A stretch of 16,036 nt of DNA from Maritimibacter sp. (GTDB taxonomy: Bacteria > Pseudomonadota > Alphaproteobacteria > Rhodobacterales > Rhodobacteraceae), in assembly GCA_003520545.1 (NCBI GenBank), contig DOUP01000050.1, positions 1-16,036 of the forward strand, in the 5' to 3' direction. Every line of letters begins with the position of its first letter. Within the stretch, counting starts at the first letter, position 1. The notes under the pieces were generated by a model, which had not been told where the DNA came from, searched no databases, and worked only from the letters and a program-made list of their open reading frames with translations. A program made the position numbers and the translations under genes. Below are positions 1 to 6,118 of this stretch, in pieces.

Positions 1-278
1 CCGGCAAGATCGCCAAGGATCTGTTCGAAATCGTCTACACCGAAGGCGGCGACCCGGCGACAATCGTCGAAGAGCGCGGCATGAAACAGGTCACCGACAC
101 CGGCGCCATCGAAGCCGCCGTGGACGAGGTCATCGCGGCCAACCCGGCGCAGGTCGAGAAAGCCAAGGAGAACCCGAAACTCGCAGGCTGGTTCGTCGGA
201 CAGGTGATGAAAGCCACGGGTGGCAAGGCCAATCCGAAAGCGGTGAACGAAATCGTCGCGAAGAAGCTGAACGGTTAG
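1..278 (+). CDS. gatB: Aspartyl/glutamyl-tRNA amidotransferase subunit B, C-terminal part (5' end outside window)
   Basis: The open frame enters from the left edge (first full codon at 3) and ends at TAG 276-278. The visible 91 residues match the C-terminal GatB/YqeY tail domain: an IAKDLFEIVY segment, then EERGMKQVTDTGAIE, AAVDEVIAANPAQVEK, and the closing GWFVGQVMKATGGKANPKAVNE. In the family this helical tail contacts the tRNA during conversion of Glu-tRNA(Gln) or Asp-tRNA(Asn) to the amidated form. The amidotransferase works in the cytosol as GatCAB. An ATG inside the frame at 81 is internal, not a start, because the conserved domain continues upstream of it. No gatA or gatC is visible. 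The kinase-like catalytic core lies outside the window. Confidence 0.93.
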   Translation, partial: GKIAKDLFEIVYTEGGDPATIVEERGMKQVTDTGAIEAAVDEVIAANPAQVEKAKENPKLAGWFVGQVMKATGGKANPKAVNEIVAKKLNG

Positions 279-414
279 GATCAGGTCCAGAACCCAGCGC
301 AACCAAAGAAAACGCACCAGTTCCCAGCAAGCGGCCCGGGACGGGTGACGTCCAATTGACGCGCCATGGTCGTCATCAGCCCCAAGGCACGGAAATCATC
401 GCGATGATCTCTGT

Positions 415-458
415 CCGGACTTATCGCGACAAGTCCGGGGCCGCTTTCGGCTTTTCTT
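415..458 (+). terminator. Probable intrinsic terminator of gatB
   Basis: An 8-bp perfect stem (415-422 with 431-438, loop of 8) is followed directly by a second short stem, gccg/cggc with a cttt loop (440-451), and then ttttctt (452-458). A GC-rich hairpin followed by a T-run in the gatB direction is a typical rho-independent layout. It lies about 140 bases after the gatB stop, farther than usual, so processing or attenuation of another transcript is also possible. Confidence 0.5.
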
Positions 459-489
459 CGCCTGGTTAACACGGCGCGCGCCAAATCCA

Positions 490-518
490 TTGCGCTTTGC
501 ATCGCGATGCCCTAAATA
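490..518 (+). promoter_or_regulatory. Candidate promoter of the cold-shock gene with a palindrome in its spacer
   Basis: TTGCGC (490-495) and TAAATA (513-518) are separated by 17 bases. Agreement with the sigma-70 consensus is modest, at 3 of 6 in each box. The perfect palindrome GCATCGCGATGC (499-510) fills the spacer, which would suit a repressor or a supercoiling-sensitive site. Initiation near 525 would give a leader of about 110 bases, as is common for cspA-type genes. This is inference from sequence only. Confidence 0.35.
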
Positions 519-592
519 GAGGATGCTACGCTTTTCTATGCACCTGTCTCCTACACGGCTTCAGTCTGCCTCTACGAACTGACTATGCCAAG

Positions 593-612
593 CCGCCGCA
601 TACTGCGGGCGG
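593..612 (+). promoter_or_regulatory. 5'-UTR hairpin ahead of the cold-shock ribosome binding site
   Basis: CCGCCGCA (593-600) pairs with TGCGGGCGG (604-612) with one bulged G and a 3-base loop. It ends 9 bases before the Shine-Dalgarno AGGAG (622-626). The position suggests control of translation or mRNA stability, as in temperature-sensitive cold-shock leaders. No function is shown by the sequence itself. Confidence 0.45.
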
Positions 613-633
613 TCCTATACTAGGAGAAGACAC

Positions 634-840
634 ATGGCCGAAGGCACTGTGAAATGGTTCAACGCAACTAAAGGTTTTGGCTTTATCGAGCCGAAAGATG
701 GCGGCAAAGACGTGTTCGTGCACATCTCTGCTGTCGAGCGCTCCGGGATTTCCCAGCTCGATGATGGTCAGAAAGTGACCTACGAACTCGAAGCTGGTCG
801 CGACGGTCGCGAATCCGCTGGCAGCCTCTCGCTCGCCTAA
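634..840 (+). CDS. cspA: Cold-shock protein (CspA family, nucleic-acid-binding)
   Basis: This is a 68-residue single cold-shock domain, the normal family length. The two RNA-binding motifs are visible: RNP1 KGFGFI (residues 13-18) and RNP2 VFVHI (27-31), with W8 and F9 of the KWFN surface patch. Such proteins bind single-stranded RNA and DNA in the cytosol and act as RNA chaperones. The ATG is preceded by AGGAG at 622-626 with 7 bases of spacing, which fixes the start. The gene is monocistronic, with a long structured leader and a strong hairpin just after the stop. Alphaproteobacteria carry several paralogues, so cspA names the family rather than a proven orthologue. Whether this copy is cold-inducible cannot be read from the sequence. 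Confidence 0.95.
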   Translation: MAEGTVKWFNATKGFGFIEPKDGGKDVFVHISAVERSGISQLDDGQKVTYELEAGRDGRESAGSLSLA

Positions 841-849
841 GTCGATTTC

Positions 850-875
850 GACCTCGGCCCTGCGGGGCCGAGGTC
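850..875. terminator. Hairpin terminator between convergent cold-shock and methyltransferase genes
   Basis: An 11-bp perfect stem (850-860 with 865-875) has a TGCG tetraloop. It lies 9 bases after the cold-shock stop codon and 21 bases after the stop of the minus-strand gene. There is no T-tract on either side, so efficiency is uncertain, but position and stem strength fit a bidirectional terminator. Confidence 0.65.
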
Positions 876-896
876 ACCTTCGCGGCTCCTGCCGCC

Positions 897-2018
897 TCAG
901 CTCGACGCCAAATCCGCGCCCGCCCGCAGATTTCTGAGCTTCTTCCACGTCACATCCGGATCTATCTTGCCGTAACCTGCAAAGGTGCCGAACCCGCAAT
1001 CCGTGCTGGCGATCACCCGATCCTCTCCAACGATATCAATGAACTTCTGCAACCGCTGCGCGACAAGCTGCGGGTGCTCGACGTAATTGGAACAGGTGTC
1101 GATGACGCCCGGTGCCAGGACCTTGTCCTCGGGAATATCCGCATCGCGCCAGACGACCCATTCATGCTCGTGGCAGGGATTCGCGCTCTCGAACAGGATG
1201 GTTGACGGATTGGCCGACAGCACCACGTCGATCACCTTCTCCAGCGGAATATCGTGATCGTGGGGGCCCTCGTAGTTGCCCCAGCACAGGTGCATCCGCA
1301 TCCGGTCCCTGGGCAGCCCTTCCGTGGCCGCATTCAAAGCCTCCACGTTCATCGCCGCGACCTTCACGAACTCGTCCTGGTCCATGTCCTGATACCCGGT
1401 ATGCGCCGACATCGCGAGATCCGGACAATCGAACTGGATATCAAGACCGGCATCCAGGATGGCCTCGTATTCCGGGCGCATCGCGGCGACGAGCGCGGCG
1501 AGGTATTCCTCGTGGCTGTCGTAGTACTTGTTCACCTGGAACGCCGTGATAAGCCCCGGCGAAGCCGCGTTCATGAACGCCCGCGTCCCCGCACCCTCGG
1601 CCTCCAGCGCGGTCTTGAACCGGCGGATGTCATCCAGCGCGGGTTGCAGATCGACGAGCTTCACCTCCCCGATACAAGACGCCCGCGTGAACTCCTGGCT
1701 GCCCATGATCGCGGACAGCTTCTTGGCCAGATCCGGGTGCGCGGCCAGGTCCTTGGCCGGTTTGCGGTCGATATGCCCGCCGAAACCCGATAGCCGCTCC
1801 TGCATGTAGGTCGAATAGCCGACCTTCCCCAACTCCCCGTCCGAGACGACCGAAACCCCCGCCTCGCGCTGGTGGCGCACCGCGTCTTCGATGGCCGCTT
1901 GCACGGCGGCCTCGAACACGGCCTCGTCGTAATCCTCGCCCTTGTCCTTGGCGATGAGCAGGGCGGACAACGCATCCCCGCGCGGCAAGCTGCCCACATG
2001 GGTCGTCTGAATGGTCAT
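897..2018 (-). CDS. Stand-alone MetE-type (cobalamin-independent) methyltransferase
   Basis: The 373-residue protein corresponds to the C-terminal catalytic barrel of MetE (UROD/MetE-like fold) and lacks the N-terminal MetE half. It opens with the family motif THVGSLPR (6-13). The zinc ligands of MetE have clear counterparts: H243 and C245 in MHLCWGNYEG, E277 in FESAN, and C341 in TDCGFG, so it should be a zinc-dependent thiol methyl- or alkyl-transferase. The start at 2018 follows AAGGAG (complement of 2024-2029) with a 5-base gap. A longer frame reaching 2102 adds an unconserved leader that crosses this Shine-Dalgarno. Single-domain members include core methionine synthases and epoxyalkane:coenzyme M transferases, so the acceptor and donor are open. 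It lies 87 bases downstream of the cell-wall hydrolase gene on the same strand, with no evident functional link. Confidence 0.88.
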   Translation of the reverse strand: MTIQTTHVGSLPRGDALSALLIAKDKGEDYDEAVFEAAVQAAIEDAVRHQREAGVSVVSDGELGKVGYSTYMQERLSGFGGHIDRKPAKDLAAHPDLAKKLSAIMGSQEFTRASCIGEVKLVDLQPALDDIRRFKTALEAEGAGTRAFMNAASPGLITAFQVNKYYDSHEEYLAALVAAMRPEYEAILDAGLDIQFDCPDLAMSAHTGYQDMDQDEFVKVAAMNVEALNAATEGLPRDRMRMHLCWGNYEGPHDHDIPLEKVIDVVLSANPSTILFESANPCHEHEWVVWRDADIPEDKVLAPGVIDTCSNYVEHPQLVAQRLQKFIDIVGEDRVIASTDCGFGTFAGYGKIDPDVTWKKLRNLRAGADLASS

Positions 2019-2105
2019 GGTGGCTCCTTCGGTGAAATCTGGTGCTCCACCTGACCACCCGAAGGTCGAGAATACAACCAACCAGCCCGGCAGGGGCCAC
2101 AACGC

Positions 2106-2708
2106 TCAGCGCCCGAAAAGCCGCCCGAGAATGCCCTTGCCCTTGCGACCGCGCGGCGCATCCATCGCCACCATCGTTGCCCGGCCGCCCCCGGTCACAC
2201 CTTCCCGGTTCGGAAGCGGCGTCGCCTGCGTCACCAGGTGCGGCTCGCGCTTTTCATAAAACGCGTTGCCCCCGGCCGAGGCGACGTAATGCATATTGTC
2301 ATAATTCGCCCGGTAATACTGCGCATGGAAGAACCGCGCCTTGTTCACACGCGGGTGCCGCTCGCCCGCGAGCACCGAGGACGCCGCCTCACGCACGCGC
2401 GCCACGGACGCCCTCTCGGTCATCGGCTTCGACATCACCCCCGGCGCGAACTGGTTCTTCTGACCGACCACGGCACAGACGTCATTGGGAAAATCCGGGC
2501 TGGCCACCCGGTTCATCACGACCGATCCGACCGCGACCATCCCGTCCCGGCTCGACCGGTTACTCTCGAAATACATCGCCCGCGACATGCATTCGAGTTG
2601 CTTGGACGAGAACCTCTCGCCCCCCGTCCGCTTGCCACAGCCCGCGACCACCACGAGCGCACAGAGCGAGCCGACCAAAACGCCACGCGTGATGCCAAAA
2701 CCAGCCAT
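2106..2708 (-). CDS. SleB-like cell wall hydrolase, predicted lipoprotein
   Basis: This 200-residue protein begins with a lipoprotein signal peptide. A hydrophobic core, LVGSLCALVV, is followed by the lipobox VAGC with the lipidated cysteine at C24. The rest matches the Hydrolase_2/SleB family: AMYFES with the presumed catalytic E48, then GMVAVGSVVMNRV (56-68), FPNDVCAVV (73-81), QFAPG (86-90) and a closing GGNAFYEKR. Such enzymes cleave peptidoglycan glycan strands. Here it would be membrane-anchored on the periplasmic side. The start at 2708 has AGGAT upstream and gives a proper signal peptide. The frame is open to 2774, but that extension would bury the signal. The C-terminus is basic and glycine-rich (GRKGKGILGRLFGR). 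In non-sporulating bacteria the role is probably cell-wall remodelling. Confidence 0.88.
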   Translation of the reverse strand: MAGFGITRGVLVGSLCALVVVAGCGKRTGGERFSSKQLECMSRAMYFESNRSSRDGMVAVGSVVMNRVASPDFPNDVCAVVGQKNQFAPGVMSKPMTERASVARVREAASSVLAGERHPRVNKARFFHAQYYRANYDNMHYVASAGGNAFYEKREPHLVTQATPLPNREGVTGGGRATMVAMDAPRGRKGKGILGRLFGR

Positions 2709-2791
2709 GAAATATCCTGTCTGTCCCAATGCGATCTGGCGCCAAGGATACCGAAAGCCAGCCTTGAAAATCAATGGGCGCCACGCGCGGG

Positions 2792-2811
2792 GTCGGCAGG
2801 CCCCTGCCGAC
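2792..2811 (-). terminator. Strong hairpin downstream of the PhnA-like gene
   Basis: A 9-bp perfect inverted repeat (2792-2800 with 2803-2811) lies 33 bases beyond the stop of the minus-strand PhnA-like gene and 84 bases before the start of the hydrolase. No T-run follows, so it may act as an RNA-stabilising 3' end rather than a strict intrinsic terminator. Confidence 0.5.
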
Positions 2812-2843
2812 AGGGTTTCAAATCACGCGCCGGACGCGAGACG

Positions 2844-3173
2844 TCAGTCCGCGACCTTCTTCACGAACTCGGACTTCAGCCCCATCGGCCCGATCCCCGG
2901 CACCTTGCAGTCGATGTCGTGATCGCCGTCGACCAGCCGGATGCCCTTGACCTTGGTCCCGACCTTGACGATCGAGGACGACCCCTTGACCTTCAGGTCC
3001 TTGATCACCGTCACCGTGTCCCCGTCGGCAAGCACATTGCCCACGCTGTCGCGCACCTCGGCGGCGGCTTCGGGCGTCCACTCGTGCCCGCACTCTGGGC
3101 AGACGAGCAAAGCGTCCATCTCGTAGGTGAAGGTCGAAGCGCAGTCGGGGCACGGGGGCAAGGTATCGGTCAT
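2844..3173 (-). CDS. yjdM: YjdM/PhnA-family zinc-ribbon protein
   Basis: The 109-residue protein has the two-part architecture of the family. An N-terminal zinc ribbon has two CxxC pairs (C8/C11 in CPDC, C25/C28 in CPEC). A small beta domain ends in IKDLKVKG...VKGIRLVDGDHDIDCKVPGIGPMGLKSEFVKK. Older annotations call it alkylphosphonate utilisation protein PhnA, but it is not the phosphonoacetate hydrolase and its role is not established. No phosphonate genes lie nearby. The start ATG (complement of 3171-3173) gives the canonical length, although the Shine-Dalgarno is weak. A longer frame in another phase at this position is a shadow. It is transcribed divergently from the secreted protein at 3288 across 114 bases. 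Confidence 0.9.
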   Translation of the reverse strand: MTDTLPPCPDCASTFTYEMDALLVCPECGHEWTPEAAAEVRDSVGNVLADGDTVTVIKDLKVKGSSSIVKVGTKVKGIRLVDGDHDIDCKVPGIGPMGLKSEFVKKVAD

Positions 3174-3287
3174 GGCGTCCCATAGCCCACCGCCCCGGTC
3201 AGGACCAGAGCCAAAACGTCACGCCCCCCGCGCTTGACGCCTCCCGCCGCCCGTCTCAAGGTTAGTCAGCACTCAGGAGGATATCCC

Positions 3288-3686
3288 ATGACCCACCCCA
3301 AGTCCCTGCGCACCCTTGCCTGCCTCGCCGTCCTCGCCCTGCCAATCCCCGCCGCGGCACAGGATCTCGTCGGCAGCTACGTGGCCTATATCGGCACCGC
3401 CGATCTCTATAACTCCAAGGGCGCCCGGCTGACCGAGCCGTGGCAGGTCCTGCGCCAGGACCGCGCCAACGTGCACCGCTTCGGCGTCAGCCAGGCGGGC
3501 GACGAATGGGACCCCTTCTTCGGCAGCATCGACAATCGCGCCATCATGGAGCGCATGGTGATGAACGGCACCATCGACCCCGGCGCGGCCCGCACGCTGG
3601 TCAACGGCGGGGCCACGGTCTTCGTGCGGATCTTCGGCCGGGGCAACCGAGGCGAATTCATCCGCGTCACCGTATCGGGGAACTGA
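3288..3686 (+). CDS. Small exported protein of unknown function
   Basis: This 132-residue protein has a clear Sec signal peptide: basic KSLR, a hydrophobic ACLAVLALPIP, and a likely cleavage after A24 (AAA/QD). The mature part (about 108 residues) has no domain I recognise. It reads as a mixed alpha/beta chain with a terminal strand-rich segment, ATVFVRIFGRGNRGEFIRVTVSGN, and has no cysteine, so it should be periplasmic and monomer-sized. The start is well fixed: AGGAGG at 3275-3280 is followed by ATG after 7 bases. The open frame upstream to 3234 is not needed. The gene is monocistronic and converges on the CoA-transferase. Function cannot be assigned. Confidence 0.8.
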   Translation: MTHPKSLRTLACLAVLALPIPAAAQDLVGSYVAYIGTADLYNSKGARLTEPWQVLRQDRANVHRFGVSQAGDEWDPFFGSIDNRAIMERMVMNGTIDPGAARTLVNGGATVFVRIFGRGNRGEFIRVTVSGN

Positions 3687-3691
3687 CCCCC

Positions 3692-3724
3692 CTTCATCGT
3701 GCCACAAATATCCTCGCCGAAGGC
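3692..3724 (+). repeat. Possible Rhodobacterales intergenic repeat motif
   Basis: The stretch beginning CTTCATCGTGCCACAAATAT, just after a stop codon and before a hairpin, resembles a motif I recall at gene ends in many Rhodobacterales genomes. Only one copy is present here, so repetition cannot be shown from this window. CCTTC (3691-3695) and GAAGG (3719-3723) form a short inverted repeat around it. Confidence 0.35.
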
Positions 3725-3731
3725 ATGAAGT

Positions 3732-3754
3732 GCGCCGCGCCGCAGGCGCGGCGC
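3732..3754. terminator. GC-rich hairpin between convergent genes
   Basis: A perfect 10-bp inverted repeat, gcgccgcgcc/ggcgcggcgc (3732-3741 with 3745-3754, loop gca), lies between the stops of the secreted protein (3686) and the minus-strand CoA-transferase (3789). It lacks a T-run on either strand but is very stable. It probably marks the 3' ends of both transcripts. Confidence 0.6.
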
Positions 3755-3788
3755 CCACCGCGACGGGGCACAGCCCCGGCGCAAAACC

Positions 3789-5303
3789 TCAGGGACGCAT
3801 ATCCCCGGTTTCCATGAACCGCTGGTGCCAGGACAGGCTCTCGGACGGGAGTTGCGGCGTCTGCAACCCGTAAGCCCCCGCCATGGCGCGGTCGTAATAG
3901 GCCCGCAATGCATCGCGGTAATCGGGGTGCGCGCAGGTCTCGATGATCGCCGCCGCGCGTTTCTTCGGCCCGAGACCGCGCAGGTCCGCCAGCCCCTGCT
4001 CGGTCACCAGCACCTGCACGTCCTGCGTGATATGATCCACGTGACTGGCCTGCGGCACGATGGTGGAAATCTTGCCGCCCTTCGCCGTGGACGGGCTGAC
4101 GAAGATCGAAATGTAGGCGTTACGCGCGAAATCCCCCGACCCGCCGATCCCGTTCATGATCTTTGACCCCATCACCAGGGTCGAATTCACGTTGCCGTAA
4201 ATATCCGCCTCGATCATCCCGTTGGTCGCGATCACGCCCAGGCGCCGGATCACCTCCGGGTGGTTGGAAATCTCGGTCGTGCGCAGGATCACCTTGTCGC
4301 GGTAGAACTCCATGTTCTCGCGAAACCGCTTCGCCCCCTCGGGCGACAGCGACAGCGCCGTGGTCGAACAGCACGTCACCTTGCCCGCGTCGAGCAGATC
4401 CAGCATCCCGTCCTGCAACACCTCGGTATAGGAGGTCAGCTCCCGAAACGGCGCGTCGCGCAGCCCGTCCAGAACCGCGTTGGTGATATTGCCGACGCCT
4501 GATTGCAGCGGCAACAGCCGATCCGTCAGCCGCCCCGCGCGCACCTCGTCTTCGAGGAACCCGATCAAATGCCCGGCGATCTGGCGCGAGCAGTCGTCGA
4601 TGGGCGAAAACGGGCTGTTCCGGTCCGGCAGGTCGGTCAGCACGATCCCCGCAATCTTGTCGGGGTCGCAGCGAAACGTGGTCTGCCCGATCCGGTCGTC
4701 GGTCCGCGTCATCGGGATCGGCACCCGGTTCGGCGGCAACGCGGTGCCGTAATAGATATCGTGCATCCCCTCCAGCGCGAGGTCATGCCAACCGTTCACC
4801 TCCAGGATCACCTTCTCGGCACAGTCGATCCAGGTCCTGTTGTTGCCCACGCTGGTCGCCGGGATCAGCGAGCCATCGGCATGAATGCCCGCCACTTCGA
4901 TCACCGCCACGTCGAGCTTGCCGAAGAACCCTTCCCAGACCATCGGGGCCACGTGGCTCAGGTGCATGTCGAGATACTCGATCTCGCCCTTGTTGATCTT
5001 TTCGCGCCCCACCGGGTCCGAATTATACGGCAGCCGGTATTCGATGGCATCCGAGCGGCTCAGCGCCCCGTCCAGCTCCGGCCCCGTGGACGCCCCGGTC
5101 CAGAGCTTGATACGAAACGCCTCGCCCGCCGCATGGACGGCATCGATCCGCGCGGCCAGCGCCGGCGGGATCGCCTTGGGATAGCCCGATCCGGTGAACC
5201 CGGACATACCGACGGTATCCCCGGACTTGATCAATGCCGCCGCCTGGTCCGCCGTCATGACCCGGTCCCGCAGGGCCAAGTGTTCGATCCGTTCGATGCT
5301 CAC
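3789..5303 (-). CDS. Succinyl-CoA:acetate-type CoA-transferase / acetyl-CoA hydrolase family
   Basis: The protein of about 504 residues matches the class I acetyl-CoA hydrolase/transferase family (AarC, Cat1, YgfH type). It opens MSIERIEHLALRDRVMTADQAA, has a glycine-rich GMSGFTGSGYPK (32-43), then QSGVGNITNAVLDGL (267-281) and SYTEVLQDGM. The glutamate of TEVLQD is residue 294, the number of the catalytic glutamyl-CoA residue in Acetobacter AarC. Such enzymes move CoA between succinyl-CoA, acetate or propionate and can short-circuit the TCA cycle. Start choice: AAGGAG lies directly against an ATG at 5309 (no gap) but 6 bases from a GTG at 5303, so GTG is preferred. Candidate promoter and operator elements lie just upstream. 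The donor and acceptor pair cannot be settled from sequence. Confidence 0.9.
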   Translation of the reverse strand: MSIERIEHLALRDRVMTADQAAALIKSGDTVGMSGFTGSGYPKAIPPALAARIDAVHAAGEAFRIKLWTGASTGPELDGALSRSDAIEYRLPYNSDPVGREKINKGEIEYLDMHLSHVAPMVWEGFFGKLDVAVIEVAGIHADGSLIPATSVGNNRTWIDCAEKVILEVNGWHDLALEGMHDIYYGTALPPNRVPIPMTRTDDRIGQTTFRCDPDKIAGIVLTDLPDRNSPFSPIDDCSRQIAGHLIGFLEDEVRAGRLTDRLLPLQSGVGNITNAVLDGLRDAPFRELTSYTEVLQDGMLDLLDAGKVTCCSTTALSLSPEGAKRFRENMEFYRDKVILRTTEISNHPEVIRRLGVIATNGMIEADIYGNVNSTLVMGSKIMNGIGGSGDFARNAYISIFVSPSTAKGGKISTIVPQASHVDHITQDVQVLVTEQGLADLRGLGPKKRAAAIIETCAHPDYRDALRAYYDRAMAGAYGLQTPQLPSESLSWHQRFMETGDMRP

Positions 5304-5346
5304 ATCCATCTCCTTCGCGCGTGTTTCGCACACCCTCTTAGCAGAG

Positions 5347-5375
5347 ATTGCAAAAGAAATTTTGCCCTGCCGCAA
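5347..5375 (-). promoter_or_regulatory. Candidate CoA-transferase promoter with embedded inverted repeat
   Basis: Read on the minus strand, TTGCGG (5375-5370), a 17-base spacer and TGCAAT (5352-5347) form a fair sigma-70 promoter, giving a leader of about 35 bases. The perfect inverted repeat gcaaaa-gaaa-ttttgc (5350-5365) fills the spacer and -10 box, an arrangement suited to repression. TTGCAAA resembles half of the TTTGCAAA sites recognised by RamB/PccR-type short-chain acyl-CoA regulators, which would suit this gene. The second half-site is not at the expected spacing. Confidence 0.4.
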
Positions 5376-5464
5376 TACGCTGTCGAAACTCCCGCCACGT
5401 CAACCTCTGCAACATCGACAAGGCACCGCACGGCGCATTACCCGGCCCAAGGCAGACAATCGTA

Positions 5465-5504
5465 TGCACAGGTTGTGCACAGGTTGTGTACGCGGATCAT
5501 ACAC
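5465..5504. repeat. Tandem 11-bp repeat followed by inverted repeat
   Basis: TGCACAGGTTG occurs twice with no gap (5465-5475 and 5476-5486). Immediately after, GTGTACG (5486-5492) and CATACAC (5498-5504) form a 7-bp inverted repeat with one mismatch around a 5-base spacer. The 11-base period places repeats on the same helix face, as for a cooperative regulator. It lies about 90 bases upstream of the CoA-transferase promoter candidate and about 185 bases before mntR. Confidence 0.5.
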
Positions 5505-5689
5505 CGGAAACCTCTTGTTTTGTTGACGTTAACCCTGTTTTTGCGCCTTTTCCGCTCCCACCATCCGTAAACACGCCCCGTCCCCCGGCGCACGCCGCGT
5601 TAACCATTCCACTGCCGATTTCCCGGACATGCCCTAGCCCCCGCCCCCGGCCTCGGTGTAGGGTGCCCGAAAACCAAGCAGTAGCCCCC

Positions 5690-6118
5690 ATGTCCGACAC
5701 CTTTCTCGACGACGATCTCCCCGAAAACCGCTTTCAGCGCGCCCGCGAAGCGCAGGCCGCAGCGGTGATGGAAGACTACGTCGAATTGATCGGTGATCTC
5801 ATCGAGGAACTGGGCGAAGCCCGCGTCGCCGACATCGCCGACCGCATGGCCGTGGCGCAACCCACCGCCACCAAGGCTGTCGCCCGTCTGAAACGCGAAG
5901 GCCTCGCCACCTCCCGCCCCTATCGCGGCGTGTTCCTGACCGACGCGGGCACCGAGCTGGCCGACCGGGTCCGCGCCCGTCACCGCACCATCGTGGACTT
6001 TCTCACGGCCGTCGGCGTGCCGCCGGAAAGCGCGGAACTCGACGCCGAAGGTATCGAACACCACGTCAGCCAGGCCACGCTTGAGGCTTTCGAGAGCTTT
6101 CTGAAATCAAAGGGTTAG
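5690..6118 (+). CDS. mntR: Manganese-responsive transcriptional regulator MntR (DtxR family)
   Basis: This 142-residue protein is the short two-domain form of the DtxR family. The N-terminal winged helix includes ARVADIADRMAVAQPTATKAVARLKREGL (43-72) as the DNA-reading helix-turn-helix. The metal-site residues of MntR are recognisable: D29 and E32 in MEDYVELI, H98 in RHRTIVDF, and E120, E123 and H124 in AEGIEHHVS. In the family Mn(II) binding triggers repression of manganese import genes. No transporter gene is adjacent, so its targets lie elsewhere. The ATG at 5690 has no convincing Shine-Dalgarno, but the conserved region starts soon after and the upstream frame is unlike a protein. The last codons and the stop overlap a palindromic repeat element. 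Iron-type members of the family are the main alternative. Confidence 0.88.
   Translation: MSDTFLDDDLPENRFQRAREAQAAAVMEDYVELIGDLIEELGEARVADIADRMAVAQPTATKAVARLKREGLATSRPYRGVFLTDAGTELADRVRARHRTIVDFLTAVGVPPESAELDAEGIEHHVSQATLEAFESFLKSKG

Larger units (their letters stand above)
279..633. other. Intergenic region between gatB and the cold-shock gene
   Basis: This 355-base stretch holds no gene I can support. In order it contains a 14-base perfect palindrome (395-408), two stacked hairpins followed by a T-rich run (415-458), a second palindrome sharing a 10-base core with the first (499-510), a possible promoter (490-518) and a leader of roughly 110 bases ending in a hairpin and a Shine-Dalgarno sequence. 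The only long open frame, on the minus strand at 281-502, has no recognisable motif and would cover the hairpins. Confidence 0.6.
5304..5689. other. Divergent regulatory region between the CoA-transferase and mntR
   Basis: These 386 bases carry no gene I can support. They hold a minus-strand promoter candidate overlapping a perfect inverted repeat (5347-5375), a tandem 11-base repeat followed by an inverted repeat (5465-5504), and a T-rich patch with TTGACG (5523-5528). TAGGGT (5659-5664) lies 25 bases before the mntR start and may be its -10 box. An open frame running from 5348 into mntR has no conserved content before the mntR ATG. Confidence 0.6.

Noticed and set aside
281..502. Minus-strand 73-codon open frame between gatB and the cold-shock gene
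   Set aside because: It has no recognisable motif and no ribosome binding site, and it covers two hairpins and a promoter candidate.
4503..5570. 355-codon plus-strand open frame
   Set aside because: It is antisense to the CoA-transferase, whose conserved motifs run the full length. The translation is Arg/Pro/His-rich shadow text.
5348..5689. N-terminal extension of mntR
   Set aside because: The upstream codons read as Pro/Cys-rich non-protein text and include promoter elements. The DtxR domain begins after the ATG at 5690.
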